DNA from: Hypomesus transpacificus
Lineage: Eukaryota > Chordata > Actinopteri > Osmeriformes > Osmeridae
Assembly (NCBI RefSeq): GCF_021917145.1
Contig: NC_061062.1
Coordinates: 3,801,466 to 3,865,465, forward strand
Direction: 5' to 3'
DNA: 64,000 bases
Shown: piece after piece, positions 40,920-52,594 of the stretch
Layout of the letters: each line of letters starts with the position of its first letter
How positions within the stretch are numbered: position 1 is the first letter of the stretch
The notes under the pieces: model-generated
The model's database searches: none
What the model saw: only the letters and a program-made list of their open reading frames with translations
What the model was told of the DNA's origin: nothing
Made by a program: the position numbers and the translations under genes

Positions 40920-42580
40920 CAGTGCCCTCCAAAAGTATTGGAACAGTGAGGCGAATTCCTTTATTTTTGCTGTAGACTGAAAACATTTGGGCTTGACATC
41001 AAATAATGAACGTGAGACCAGAGATCAACGATTCAGCTTTTATTTCCAGGTATTTACATCAGGATCTGATGCACAACTAAGAAAATATCACATTTTGTTT
41101 GAATCCACCCATTTGTCATGTGAGCAAAAGTATTGGAACAGATATACTTCAAACATATTTAAGTGAATAAGACTTAATATTTAGTTGCAAATCCTTTGCT
41201 TTCAATAACTGCAGCAAGTCTGTGACCCATTGACGTCACCAAACTTTTGCATTCTTCCTTTTTGATGCTTTCCCAGGCTTTCACTGTAGCCTCTTTCAGT
41301 TGTTGTTTGTTTTGTGGGGTTCCTCCCTTCAGTCTCCTCTTAAGCAGGTAAAATGCATGCTCTATAGGGTTTAAGTCTGGAGATTGACTTGGCCAGTCTA
41401 ATACCTTCCATTTCTTGCCCCTGATGAACTCCTTTGTTGTTTTGGCAGTGTGTTTTGGGTCGTTATCTTGCTGCATGATGAAGGCTCTGCCAATCAGTTT
41501 GGTTGCATCTTTCCTTAAATTGGCAGACAAAATGTTTCTGTAGACTTCCGAGTTCATTTTGCTGCTGCCATCATGTGTTACATCCTCAATGAAGATTAAT
41601 GAGCCCGTCCTAGAAGAAGCCATGCAAGCCCAAGCCATGACATTACCTCCACCGTGTTTCACAGATGAGCTTGTGTGTTTGGGATCATGAGCAGTTCCTT
41701 TCTTTCTCCAAACTTTAGCCTTTCCATCACTTTGGTAAAAGTTAATCTTTGTCTCATCAGTCCATAAAACTTTGTCCCAGAATTTTTGAGGTTCATCTCT
41801 GTACTTTTTGGCAAATTCCAGCCTGGCCTTCCTATTCTTCTTGCTAATGAGTGGTTTGCATCTTCTGGTGTAGCCCTTGTACTTTTGTTCATGAAGTCTT
41901 CTGCGAACAGTAGATAGTGATACCTTCACTCCTGCCATCTGGAGGTTGTTGCTGATCTCACTAACAGTTGTTTTAGGGTCTTTCTTTACAGCTCTCACAA
42001 TGTTTCTGTCATCAACTGCTGATGTTTTCCTTGGTCTACCTGTTCGACGTCTGTTACTTAGTACACCAGTAGTTTTCTTCTTCTTCAGGACATTCCAAAT
42101 GGTTGTACTGGCTATGGCCAATGTTTCTGCAATGGCTCTGATTGATTTTCCATCTTCTCTAAGACTCACAATTGCTTGTTTTTCACCCAAAGACAGCGCT
42201 CCGGTTTTCATGTTGTTTTCACCTCTGAATACAGTCTGCATAGACAAAACCTATCTTACCCAATCTGAACCTGAGTGTAGACATTCAGTGGTATTTATTG
42301 ATTGAATAATGTATGTAATAGGACACACCTGGGCAACAAAACACACCTGTCAGTCATATGTTCCAATACTTTTGCTCACGTGACAAATGGGTGGGTTTGA
42401 ACAAAAAGGTGATATTTTCTAATTTGTGCATCAGATCCTGATGTAAATACCTGGAAATAAAAGCTGAAACGTTGATCTCTGGTTTCACATTCATCGTTTG
42501 ATGTCAAGCCCAAATGTTTTCAGTCTACAGCAAAAATAAAGGAATTGGCCTCACTGTTCCAATACTTTTGGAGGGCACTG
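40920..42580. mobile_element. full-length Tc1/mariner-type transposon
   Basis: The 1661-bp element is bounded by TA dinucleotides (40918-40919 and 42581-42582). It has long near-identical inverted terminal regions starting cagtgccctccaaaagtatt and extending over roughly 240 bases with few mismatches (both ends carry the tattggaaca/tgttccaata and acatttgggcttgacatcaa blocks). The transposase gene lies inside on the reverse strand. Length, TA target and layout are classical for fish Tc1-like elements. It sits between psma6 and nfkbia. Confidence 0.96.
41174..42247 (-). CDS. Tc1-like transposase, uninterrupted
   Basis: Cut-and-paste DDE transposase of 357 codons, or about 345 residues if translation starts at the internal Met of MKTGALSLGEKQA. 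The N-terminus has a paired-type helix-turn-helix region (GKSIRAIAETLAIASTTIWN) and a GRPRK AT-hook-like motif. Catalytic residues are visible: Asp in VLWTDETKINFY, Asp in MQQDNDPKHTAK and Glu in SPDLNPIEHAFYLLKRR, giving a DD(34)E-type spacing. There is no stop or frameshift, unlike most fish copies. Whether it is active cannot be judged from one copy. Confidence 0.95.
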   Translation of the reverse strand: MSMQTVFRGENNMKTGALSLGEKQAIVSLREDGKSIRAIAETLAIASTTIWNVLKKKKTTGVLSNRRRTGRPRKTSAVDDRNIVRAVKKDPKTTVSEISNNLQMAGVKVSLSTVRRRLHEQKYKGYTRRCKPLISKKNRKARLEFAKKYRDEPQKFWDKVLWTDETKINFYQSDGKAKVWRKKGTAHDPKHTSSSVKHGGGNVMAWACMASSRTGSLIFIEDVTHDGSSKMNSEVYRNILSANLRKDATKLIGRAFIMQQDNDPKHTAKTTKEFIRGKKWKVLDWPSQSPDLNPIEHAFYLLKRRLKGGTPQNKQQLKEATVKAWESIKKEECKSLVTSMGHRLAAVIESKGFATKY

Positions 42581-42582
42581 TA

Positions 42583-44160
42583 CTATGCAGACAGCCTGCA
42601 GTAGATTAACTCTGGGGATTTTGATTACATACTGATCACACGCTGTCAGGACACAATCTCTCTCTGCTTTCCTTATCTCGGATTCTGCCTCTGATTCTGT
42701 CTGATTCTATCTCTCACTCTTCCTCAGGGCTCTCTATCTCTGCTTCTAATTCCCCTCTGATGTTTTCTCAGCACTAAGTGTACCAAACTAAGAATATTCT
42801 TGCTAGGAACTTGTTTTGTACGGGAACTTCCATGGATTCTGCTGGGACAGAAGCAAACCTCAGGAATCCACTTTTAGTTTTATTTTACATTGCTTAGGCG
42901 TTTTTGAAAGTTAAAAAGCTTGAGACATGACACATGAAATAGTATAAATAAATAAATAAATATTATATATAAGTATATAATAATACTATACTTAATTTAA
43001 CAAGTGAAATTAAACAATCACCTAATTTTGAGTTGAACGTAACAGATGAAGGTTCTCCTGAAGGTAGGCCGGTTCCTGGGGCTGCTGGCTGAGGATGGGT
43101 GGGCTTGGTGTGCAATGACTTGACCTACTGTAGCATACCTGAAAACCCCCGAGCCACTGTACATAGATAAACTTATTGCATCAATAAAACCACAGTGACT
43201 CACTTGTTAGTTCCGAATTTGAATGTGCACACTATTTCACAATTGTTTTGATTGTAAACCCGGCATGCGTTTGTGTTTCACTATCAAATTACTTGATCAA
43301 AATCAAAATCCCCCAAGTTTCTTTTTCCTGCTATCAGGAATCTGGCCACGCCCCTCTGGGAACTTCCTGTTCGGTCAGCTGATGTTTCCCATCAGCACTT
43401 TGACAATGAACGGTTCTGCACTCTGTGTTCTTCCTAGAATAGGACACCACTTTCAGTTCCTCATAATTGTAACTAGTTAATTTTCTGGTGGTTTAAGTGT
43501 CAGAAAGGGGTATTGGACAGACAAAAATAATAAAGGATTGTGTTAATAAAGACCTATGTTTTAGGAACTACATCCTGGATCTGACATATGCTGTGTGCAG
43601 CATTTTTTATTTGGAGATTATCTTTTGAGAGAGAATTGAGATCACTCCTTCATATCATACTCTTGTCTAGCTCAGGGATTAATGGAGACTGAAAAAGAAC
43701 CGGATGTTAAATATATCTGTTTTAATTTACTTGAGTGTGTGTGACTCGTCTCCTTCACAAGTCAAAGGACATTTACAACGTCTTTACAAATGTACACTTT
43801 TCTTTATAAAAAAATAAATCTTTACATATACATTTACAATATGATACATGAGGGTGTCCCCAAAACACAAGGATGATGTACACTCTGGTTTCTCTCACAG
43901 AACCATACGACCATGTTATAGCACATCCACTGATTTATTGACACGTTGACACGAAAAGTCTCATTGGTTCACACAGCTTTCCATCACTCATAGTCTGTCC
44001 GAGGTCATGCCATCTGTCCGTTCTGTGCCATCTGTCCACGCTGCGCATCAGCACTGACTGAACATGCCCGCCGTACATTGCCAGCAACTGGCCCCAGGAT
44101 GTGACATCATCTTCATGCTGTGGTTTGCTGGAGCTTCCAGGGCCTACTTCCTACTTACTG
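42583..44160. other. intergenic region and nfkbia 3'UTR
   Basis: No coding gene was seen. The left part contains pyrimidine stretches (42650-42760) and an AT-rich stretch near 42945-43000. The right part, up to the nfkbia stop, is AT-rich and likely holds its 3'UTR. Candidate reverse-strand signals are TTTATT on + at 43933 and TTTAAT at about 43721. Confidence 0.5.
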
Positions 44161-46260
44161 CTAATGACCGTTCCACTGGATGTCATCATACTCCACCTGC
44201 ATGAGGAGAAAGGTGTAAATTAGAGTCTTACAATACTTATTATACAATACCTACGTCTACGTACACCTTTTACAAGTTCTTAGTCTACAAAGACTGTCCT
44301 CACAGACACACACCTCATCCTCTTCCGACTGGCCATCCTCTTCCTCCTCGCTGTCTTCTGATTCGCTGTCGGGCAGCTCCCTCAGCTCAGGATTGGTTAG
44401 CCCGAGCAGCTCCTGTCTGATGGTGTCGTTATGGCGACCGTAGGTGAGGTGGTAGGGGCTGTGTCCTCCGTAGGTGAGACTGTTGGGATTGGCTCCCTTG
44501 CGGAGCAGCAGTCGAACCAGGTCCAGATCCTGTAGGTCTACAGCCAGGTGCAAGGAGCTACGACCATTACACTGCTCCTAGAGGCCCGGAGGGGAAATGT
44601 AGGGTTAGGCCACTTTAGTTCTGTAGAAGCCACCAAAGAGGGGAAGTTTGTGGATGTGTGTTAACACAGATATAACCACGGTAACATACATGTTACATGC
44701 AATACCTGAGCATTGATATCAGCCCCCAGAGCAACCAAGTTCTCCACCAGCGACAGGAAGCCATGCAGGGAGACCAAGTGTAGACAGTTCTGACCTGGAA
44801 CAAAGCAGAACGACACACCTCAATTAGACAACAGGACTAACCAGCCCAGGCTGGTCTAGACTAGTACAAGTAGCCCACAGATGGCTCTCAGCAACCTAGT
44901 CCTTAAGACAGAGTCAGGAGATTGATTGAATCTAGAAAGAATCTTAACACTCCACTTTAGATGGATTGAGAAAAAAATCGATCCGTTTCTTACCACTGTA
45001 GTTATTTGTAGCCATAATGTGCGCTAGCTGGTTGGCGCCAGGGTTGGAACCAGAGCCCGGGCGTGTCTGTGTGAGCAGGCTGAAACAGGCCAACGAGCCC
45101 CTGCGGCAGGCAACGTGGAGAGGGGAGTTACCCCCCATGTCCACCATGGAGGGGTCTGCCCCCGCCCCCAGAAGACAGTCAACCAGCTCAGGCTGCTCTG
45201 TGACTACCGCCAGGTGGAGGGCTGTCTGGAGGAGGGGGAAACAGGGAGGGGGGTTTAGTTCTCTTCATGTGATACCTCCATCTTGATTTTTTTTACATTA
45301 ACCATATTTCTCATTCTATTTCTCTTTCCATCCTCTGTCTCACACTTCTCTCTCTCTCCTTCTCTCTGCAAATGCTTTCTTTCTTGAAGTGCACAAAGTC
45401 AAGTTCTTAAAGATATATGTAGCACAGATGCATTTGTGTACCTGTCTCTGGTAGTTTTGTTGGTTAAGGAAGGGTTCATTACGGGACAACTGGATCATCT
45501 TCTTCGCACAGTCCTTGGCTTCATGGATAATGGCCAGGTGTAGAAGTCTGGAGGGAAGAGAGAGGATATGTTTCGTTATTGGACAGAAAGAACAACTTTC
45601 GCTGCACATTCCAAGCACTTCATGTACATTTTTTTCCTAGTGGTGGTTGGACGCAATGGCGCGCTAGGCGAGTCGGTCGGATTCCTGGCAGCGCGCCCGG
45701 GACTTTCCCAGCTGAGCTCGTGCGCCGCCTACTTTGACCCTGAGCCATAGTACATTCCGTTCTGATAATAGTCTTTTGTTTACGCAAAATGCACCGCGAC
45801 CACAGCTTTCCAACTATCCTGCAGTGCATTGCATTAACTTGATTCGTAAGCCGAATGCATAATAACAAATATCACAATCAAATTTAAGTCTGATTGCAGT
45901 TCGAAAACTTGGTAAAAATATAGGCCAACTTTTAGTTTTTAGTTAATTTAATATAATTTATACTCGATTCTATAATAATTTCTGCTCCACTTACGTATCT
46001 CCGTCTTCTGAAACTTGCATCTTCCAAAAATCCTGACTGCCATCGTGCCTCTCAGGTCTCTGCTTCTGCGGAGCACAGTCCACCCGAAGCCTCTCGAGCT
46101 CCCCTGCCACCTCTTGATATTCCTCTTCTTTCAGTGAGTCCAGGCCGCTATCCAACCGTTCCTCTGTACTGGGTTGCACTTTCCCCTCTTTACAATCGCT
46201 ACCGTCGCCTTTATAATCCATATTGTTTCGGATACTTGTTCGATAGAGGTTTTTGTCCAT
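44161..46260 (-). CDS. nfkbia: NFKBIA, IkB-alpha inhibitor of NF-kB
   Basis: Cytoplasmic inhibitor that masks the nuclear localisation signal of Rel dimers until phosphorylated and degraded by the proteasome. Six exons: 45995-46260, 45442-45547, 44994-45225, 44706-44794, 44314-44577, 44161-44196, in phase; 330 residues (human 317). The phosphodegron DSGLDS is at residues 37-42, followed by KEEEY. Ankyrin repeats follow ([91 protein letters not shown]). The acidic PEST tail is [20 protein letters not shown], ending in a short last exon ([11 protein letters not shown]). The ATG at 46260 is the first in the exon. Confidence 0.97.
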
Positions 46261-46361
46261 TGTTGACACTATGTCGAGTTAGTTGGGTTGTAAGGTTGAG
46301 TGTTCCGCAGACTGTAGGTTATAATGTGATGGGAGGAGCCTGGAGCCAACGGAACTAGGTG

Positions 46362-46371
46362 GGGGATTTCC
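46362..46371 (+). promoter_or_regulatory. kappaB site, nfkbia proximal promoter
   Basis: GGGGATTTCC matches the GGGRNWYYCC consensus exactly, about 100 bases upstream of the nfkbia ATG. IkB-alpha genes are known to be induced by NF-kB through promoter kappaB sites, so this fits negative feedback. Occupancy is inferred. Confidence 0.75.
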
Positions 46372-46542
46372 GAAGGACAACTATGGCCGGCTGACTCCAG
46401 CCTCAGGGGGGTTTCTGTAGTGCTCTGACAGTCGCAGAAAGCCTATACAGCCGTTCTAGTGGATATATGTCTATGTAGACAGGAATACTCCCACTATTAT
46501 TAGGAGGCATTCAGATACTGCACACTACCTATAGCTGGTATA

Positions 46543-46552
46543 GGAATTCCCT
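46543..46552 (-). promoter_or_regulatory. kappaB-like site, nfkbia upstream
   Basis: The reverse strand reads AGGGAATTCC, with core GGGAATTCC, about 285 bases upstream of the nfkbia ATG. It is a good half-site pair for p50/p65 dimers, though less exact than the proximal site. Confidence 0.5.
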
Positions 46553-47264
46553 GAAAACCTTACAGTCACTTGCCAAGTAAATAATGTATTGAGATAATAG
46601 CCACTATTAGTTCCCTGTATGTGAATGTGTTTCTTTTAGAGATACTCAGATACTCAAAAGTCACTTAGCTGGACCAACCATACATTTGACAGGAAATAAC
46701 AAGAGTATTGCTGAACTCACATTCTTCACGGAACAAAACACTTGAGAAGTTCTTTGAACGACAGTTTGAGGAAAACTCCATTGTGATGTATCTTACTGTC
46801 AGTAAGTTTGGAGCACACAAGGAAATGTAGGGGAATGTTCTCTATCTGCAGATTGTACAACAGGGAAGGCCAGAAAGCTCAGCCAAAACATTGAGGTTAA
46901 ATGGGTAGGAGCAAACCTTTCTAGATTAATTTGTCTCTATGCTGGTGCCAACTGTGAGAATGTGCTGATATAGGACCCCAACTGACGCTTTGAAACGAAC
47001 ATTTGATACGTTGAAATTCTAATTTTTAGTTTGTTAATCAGTTCAAGAGAGCATGAAGTGGGGTTATATTACATTTTTTACGTGAATGCTTTAGGCTATA
47101 ATGAAGCTGCATGCAGAACGAACACCTGATAAATTACCCACAGTGGTGCAAACTAGGCATCTCCATAATGAATCAGAGCAGGGGCACTTTGTTTGTGTCT
47201 AGGTTCTAGGAATGTTCTTTTGCTTCTCATGAGGAGTCACATGACTGAGTGAACAGACAATTTA

Positions 47265-47274
47265 GGAAATTCCC
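47265..47274 (-). promoter_or_regulatory. kappaB site, nfkbia distal upstream
   Basis: The reverse strand reads GGGAATTTCC, a perfect kappaB decamer, about 1.0 kb upstream of the nfkbia ATG. By position it could belong to an nfkbia enhancer. Confidence 0.5.
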
Positions 47275-47433
47275 AGCCAGCACTGTGTTGCAGGAGGAAC
47301 AACAACACTAGTGCAACTAACAACTAGTTGTGTCAAGTATATGTGTGTTTGTGTTTGTTTGTGTATGCGTGTGGTAACAACCAAAAGGGAAGGAGGAGCA
47401 GCTAGATTACACATGAACTCTTCGAGTTACACA

Positions 47434-47435
<2 letters not shown>

Positions 47436-47482
<47 letters not shown>
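47436..47482 (+). repeat. (CA)n microsatellite
   Basis: About 47 bases of CA dinucleotides with one CTCACA variant at each end. Confidence 0.95.
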
Positions 47483-47487
<5 letters not shown>

Positions 47488-47892
47488 GTGTACTGCATGC
47501 ACGTGCACTCACACCCTTTAAGGTCTGTGCTGGACGGTGTTTTAAATGGAGTTTTGGGGGGAACTCTGGCGGTGTAAGGTAGAGGTTGACGGGAGGATGG
47601 AGGTTGTGACTGGGAATCCCTCAGACTCCCTCAGTGCTGAAGGTCCTGAGGCAGACGTTGGAGACACATGTTCATGGGCAACAAACAAGACTGGACATGT
47701 ACAGTAGTGGCGATGGTGAATCACTGTGAATCATGACTTTGGTGTTTGCTGTAAAGTACACAAGTGACTCACGCAAAGAACTGTAAGCCACATTGAATCA
47801 CTCTGTTCACTACTGGTGCAAATAAATAACCTTGCAACCTTCTGTGGGAGGCACTGTTTTATGTGCCTTAATCTCAGCAGTGACAGAACAGG

Positions 47893-48150
47893 GGTCAAAT
47901 CAAATCAAAATGTATTTGTATAGTCCTTTTTACACGCAAGCATGTCATAGAGGGATTCACATACGCCCATAGAACTGCCCCTAAACCAACTTAAACCTTC
48001 AAGGAAGAAAAGGAAAAACTCCCAGAAAAACTCACTGCAGGAGGAAAAATTGTAGAAACCTTGGGAGGTGCAATTCAGTGAGGGATCCCCTCCTCCAGAG
48101 ACGGTTGGTGAAAGAGAGGAGCAGAACACAGGCTAAACATAGTCATACAG
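47893..48150 (+). repeat. dispersed teleost repeat, longer copy
   Basis: Starts with tcaaatcaaatcaaaatgta and continues through ccttcaaggaagaaaaggaa, aaactcccagaaaaactcac and tgagggatcccctcctccag to gaggagcagaacacaggcta. This block recurs in many teleost genomes, and a truncated copy is present at 6484-6605. It has no coding capacity. Family assignment is left open. Confidence 0.7.
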
Positions 48151-50799
48151 CAGGAAAGTGTCAATGGGTTTTGAAACACCAAAATCCATTGTTCAACTTG
48201 GTAGATGAGGGAAGGAGCTGGATGTCAATGATCGTAACAGCACTTGAGTCCAGTACAGAGTTCTGGGGCTGGACCACGGGGTGAAAAACAGATCATGCTG
48301 CCCACAAAGATATTGTTATAATGTCCATGGGAAAGGATGCAGGTACAGTGCACCAGGTGAGGAGGTGGCAATGCAAGGACACCGTGTGACAAGGTGACTC
48401 AGCAGTTTGAGTTGGGATCCTTCTGGACTTCCCACAACTTTAGCGACTCACCTTTACAACCACAAGACTTGACACGTGAGGAAAGCAGAAGGAAGATAAG
48501 AGTTAAGGGGAGGGGTGCTGCTTGTAAGGAAACGGAAAGAGACAGGGGGTGAAGTGAAGTGGAGGAAACGTGAGGTATTTTTCTCTTTCAGATCTGTCAA
48601 CAGAGAACAGAGAAGTCAGGTTAAGGTGGAATATGAGTCACAGGTAGGAAACACAGACACCATTCTCTCTGGCTGAACAAAACATCAGCTGGCCTCACTT
48701 CTGACCAGTTAATATAATAGCTCTCACTTATTAAGACGATATAGTAGATTGGTCTTGCATAAACTAATGCTTTCAAGTTGTGATGTGATTCGTCATGAAT
48801 ATTCATTTTGGGGCTCCTGAAATGCTCGAAGTGACACATCAATACGGCCATTAATATATGACGGGATTTAGACAAATAATAAAATACAACACTTTGGCAA
48901 AGATCAATGGGATTTAAGACCATGGATCGATGAGTTTACCACAGTTGTTCCCATGGAGGTTAGCAAAACAAAAATGCTGGTTTATTTTTGCACTACACCA
49001 CCAGAAGATGGCGACAGAGCACAATCAATATTCTGATGTCACAAAACACCACTGACAATGTTGTAGTTTATCTGTTCATTTATGGATTGACATTAGCCAA
49101 CAGACAGACAACCTGATACATAATAATGTTGAAGCTACATAGGCCTACGTTAGTACACACAGCCTATAGTGCCCCCCTCCCTCCCTCCCACAAACACACA
49201 CACACACACAGAAACACCCACCACACCGAGACTCCAAGAAAACGTTATAAGTTATAAACGGTCCGGAGTAGCGCTGCATAAAAACAATTAAACGTTAATG
49301 ACGGAGCAAGCTGTCGAGCAGGAGCTGCCAGCTATATCTGGCTGCGGGCTCGTGCTGCAGGAGCTGTCCACCTCCCGCGGTGCTGAAGCGCTTCGTGCTA
49401 AGCAGAGAGCCATCCGTTGAATCCAACACCAATACTTAATCATCATATAATGCATAATCACCCGCGCTCCCAGGCAGCGATGAAGACAACAAGCCAAGGC
49501 ATTTGAAAACAGCCTAATTACTAGCCTAGGCCTAAGTAAGCGATTACTGTGAATTCCAACGTCTGAGTTGTTTGGGTTTGCGACCACATGGCGCGGGCAG
49601 AGGTCCAGACGTAATACTTTAAGACTGTTGGAACACAAGAGATCAATAACTTCATCTTCAGCAGTCTATACACAAGCCATATCTCCCCAGGCTACAAACA
49701 ACCTTCAACCTTCTTTACCCAGCTGCAATTACATGTTTCAGAACCATCTTTCGAGGCTTTCAAGAAAATATGCCGTTGACATTTATCGAAAGTACTAAAC
49801 AAATTAAACACGTAGGCCTATGTCAAATTTGCCGTTTTCATCGAAGTGTGAGACGCGAATCCATTAGACTTCTGCTTGTTTTTCACTCTAGATAAATGAC
49901 AGTGATTGCTTATCAATTTGCCATTCCCTATTGAAAGGACAGCCCGTATTCCCAAGGTGGCCCTTGTCATGCCATCAGCCTGAGAGCGGGGGCCAGTTCT
50001 CACGCTCATCCTCCTTGATTAGTTTCCAGCGACGCCCCCAAACCATGGACCAACTGGGAAGAGCATATTGCGAGGCGCCAAGGCCGCTCGTTACGCTCCC
50101 CCAGGGATAAAGAGTGATTCTCCTCTCCGATTCCTTATCGGCGTTCCCAGCTTCGCCGAGGTGGATCGCTGTGAATGCCGTGCTTCAGCTGGCGGGTTAT
50201 CGGCCAGTTGGGCCGCCACCAGCTCTGAGCCCTGAGCGTCGCTGCCCCTCTGTTGGGAGATAGCGGTGCCTCACACCAGGGAAAGTGGACACGGAGATAT
50301 TCCCATCGTTACTGCAACAAAGAAGGAGCCATTTATTATCATCTAACATACAATGTAACGAGGAAACCTTTAGCATACGAATGACCTTAACTGATAAGAC
50401 GTTGTCAGTGTTTTTGAGACTAACACTAAAAATTTATTGTTAGACATAGGCCTACAAATTGTGGCCTTTTGTTACATAGGGACCATAACTTTATAAAAAA
50501 CGAATAATAATTTTGATCACATCTATAATTACTGCCCTACATGTAAATAATTTACACATAGGCTACTCAGATGGTAGAATTCTGATTGACAAAAACACAC
50601 ATAGCCTATGATCTCGTATTACAACTTGCATTATTATAAAGGCGTATAGGTAAAACACACTGCATGTTTCCCTCTCAGTTAAAAGGGTAACGTAAATATG
50701 TACAATAGATAATTGCACTAATCTACATTAAATTAATGTGAACATACTTATACAATTTATACTTTTATAAATTGAATTAATTTAGAAAATGTTTCACTG

Positions 50800-51002
50800 A
50801 TAAATTGCCTGTGTCCTTGGCTCTCAATTAAAGTCTGAAAGGCAGACAGCCCAGCTGGTGAAGCTGCCTTTCAAAGTAAACAGCTTAATCGTTCTGTTAG
50901 CATTCGGGTAAAACACTGCGTGAGTAGAACGAGGAAGCAGGTAAAGTGCATTAAATCAACAGATTAACGCCGAAGGCCCTTTATTAATGCAAATGCACGT
51001 GG
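50800..51002. promoter_or_regulatory. candidate conserved non-coding element near insm2
   Basis: A non-repetitive 200-bp stretch rich in homeodomain-type TTAAT/ATTAA cores (ctcaattaaagtc, gcttaatcg, gcattaaatc, agattaacg, tttattaatgc) with a perfect POU octamer ATGCAAAT at 50987-50994. It lies 1.6 kb upstream of insm2 and stops about 45 bases before a MITE insertion. Conservation is suspected from its look only. Confidence 0.3.
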
Positions 51003-51048
51003 ATGGAACGGAGAGGCAGAAAAATCACGGGATTTCTTTGGATTTCTA

Positions 51049-51234
51049 CAGAGATGGGAAGTAGAGTAGCCAAATTAAGTAGATTTGTTTGGTATCAGCA
51101 GCCTACTTTACTTCACTATTTATTTTCACTATTTTTTTCACACAAATATCTGTACTTCCTACTTCTTACATTTTCAATCCAGCCTTGTTACTTTAGTTTT
51201 AATCTGTATGTAAATTCGTTACTTCCCATCTCTG
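51049..51234. mobile_element. MITE-like element with CAGAGATGGGAAGTA termini
   Basis: 186 bp bounded by inverted repeats CAGAGATGGGAAGTA and TACTTCCCATCTCTG. It is non-coding and no clear target duplication was found. A degenerate 12-bp tandem repeat (ttacactgtta) follows at 51235-51345. Confidence 0.65.
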
Positions 51235-51352
51235 TTACACTGTTATTACACTGTTATGTTATTACATTGTTCTTACATTGTTATTATGTTATTACACCAT
51301 TACTGCACTGTTGTTACACTGTTGTTACACTGTTATTACACATACAGTGTTG

Positions 51353-51867
51353 CAGAGATGGGAATATTCTGGTTTCAGTACTTTTCTTTACTATGTTCTA
51401 GTCTCCAGCGTGACTACGGTTGCTAACTGTTCCGTATTAGTCCCTTATTTTGTGCTTAATTGATTTGTCCTATATCTGACCTCTCATGTCCCTTTTATTG
51501 ACTGCTACGCTGATTTAAGCACTGACTGATACAACAGCAACAGCAGCAGTGCTGACCAGGACACTTGAGAATGATCACCGACACCTGTGATCATCCAATC
51601 ACAGCTCACTCTCATGCGCATCAGTCTACTTAAAGTAAATGCATATTCGCCAATTAGCTATGACAAATGGATTAAAACAATACACTGTTTATTCAAACCA
51701 CAGCCCAAATCATGCCACTAAAACAGGTTAGTAATTATCACTTTTTCAGAGCTCATACTTCTTTAACTTGAGTGAAAAAGTGTAGTCAGGACTTTTACCA
51801 GTCTTTTTAAATATGACTATCTGTACTTCTACTTAAGTGAAGGATGTGTGTACTTTTGCCATCTCTG
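51353..51867. mobile_element. second MITE-like element of the same terminal type
   Basis: 515 bp bounded by CAGAGATGG and CCATCTCTG. The right end (tctgtacttctacttaagtg, gtgtacttttgccatctctg) is the common teleost form of this element family. It has shorter inverted termini than the copy to its left and no clear target duplication. Confidence 0.55.
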
Positions 51868-52359
51868 GTTTTATAATTAAGAATTCCTCAAATTTAGCCT
51901 AAGACCAATACGTGACTTATAGGTGATCATAGATTAAACTCTCACCAATAAAGATACCAATAAAGAATAAAGATTTTTTATATAATTACGGATTATAGAT
52001 ACATTATCAGATTTAATCTTCATTTAGTCTACCTCTGAAAACCAAATAGGCCTTGCCATTCCCCCTAATTGAGGCTATTACTAAAATCGACTGTTGCTTA
52101 TCAAAGAAGTGTAATCACACAGAAGGTGACATTTCACTTAAATAAAATTAAACTAAACATGTAGATTACAATGAGCTCATCAGGTACGTGCCCTTGATGG
52201 TGTTGGCATGCACTGGCGTAGGTTATCATTAGGATCTAACAGAAATATGTTGTAGATGTAGATTAGCCTAATGGTGCTTTAACGCACACTTGGGGAAATC
52301 ATGCCATGATAAGATGTCAAGTGTCTGAAATGCATAATCCTTATTAGCTGTGACACTGT

Positions 52360-52594
52360 AACTGGATATTTAAGGCTTGCCCCACCTCCCTGTTGTCCGT
52401 GCTGATTGGACAGGGTTTGACACAAACTGACTTCACGAGAAAAAAAAAAACACAAGAGGCGACCCCAAAGATAAAAAACCAACCACGCGCACCCAAGTAT
52501 CAGTGTCCTCTCAGCCCCCTGCTTCTCATCACCGGGGACTGTGCGCTTTCCGCCTACACTTCAAAGTGGACTTGAGGATCTGTCCGGCGTCAAC
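52360..52594 (+). promoter_or_regulatory. insm2 proximal promoter region
   Basis: Contains an AT-rich TATA-like ggatatttaagg at about 52364, an inverted CCAAT box (gattgg) at about 52403 and an A-run at 52441. The ordering suggests transcription starting between about 52400 and 52550. This is inferred from motifs only. Confidence 0.35.

Larger units (their letters stand above)
46270..52594. other. 6.3-kb intergenic region between nfkbia and insm2
   Basis: No gene is supported. Contents: kappaB sites near the left end, (CA)n at 47436-47482, a dispersed fish repeat at 47893-48150, CA/CT-rich DNA at about 49170-49210, a GC-rich CpG-containing stretch at about 49975-50260, a possible conserved element at about 50800-51002, two MITE-like elements at 51049-51867 and the insm2 upstream region. 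Short open frames here have no recognisable protein similarity. Confidence 0.6.
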
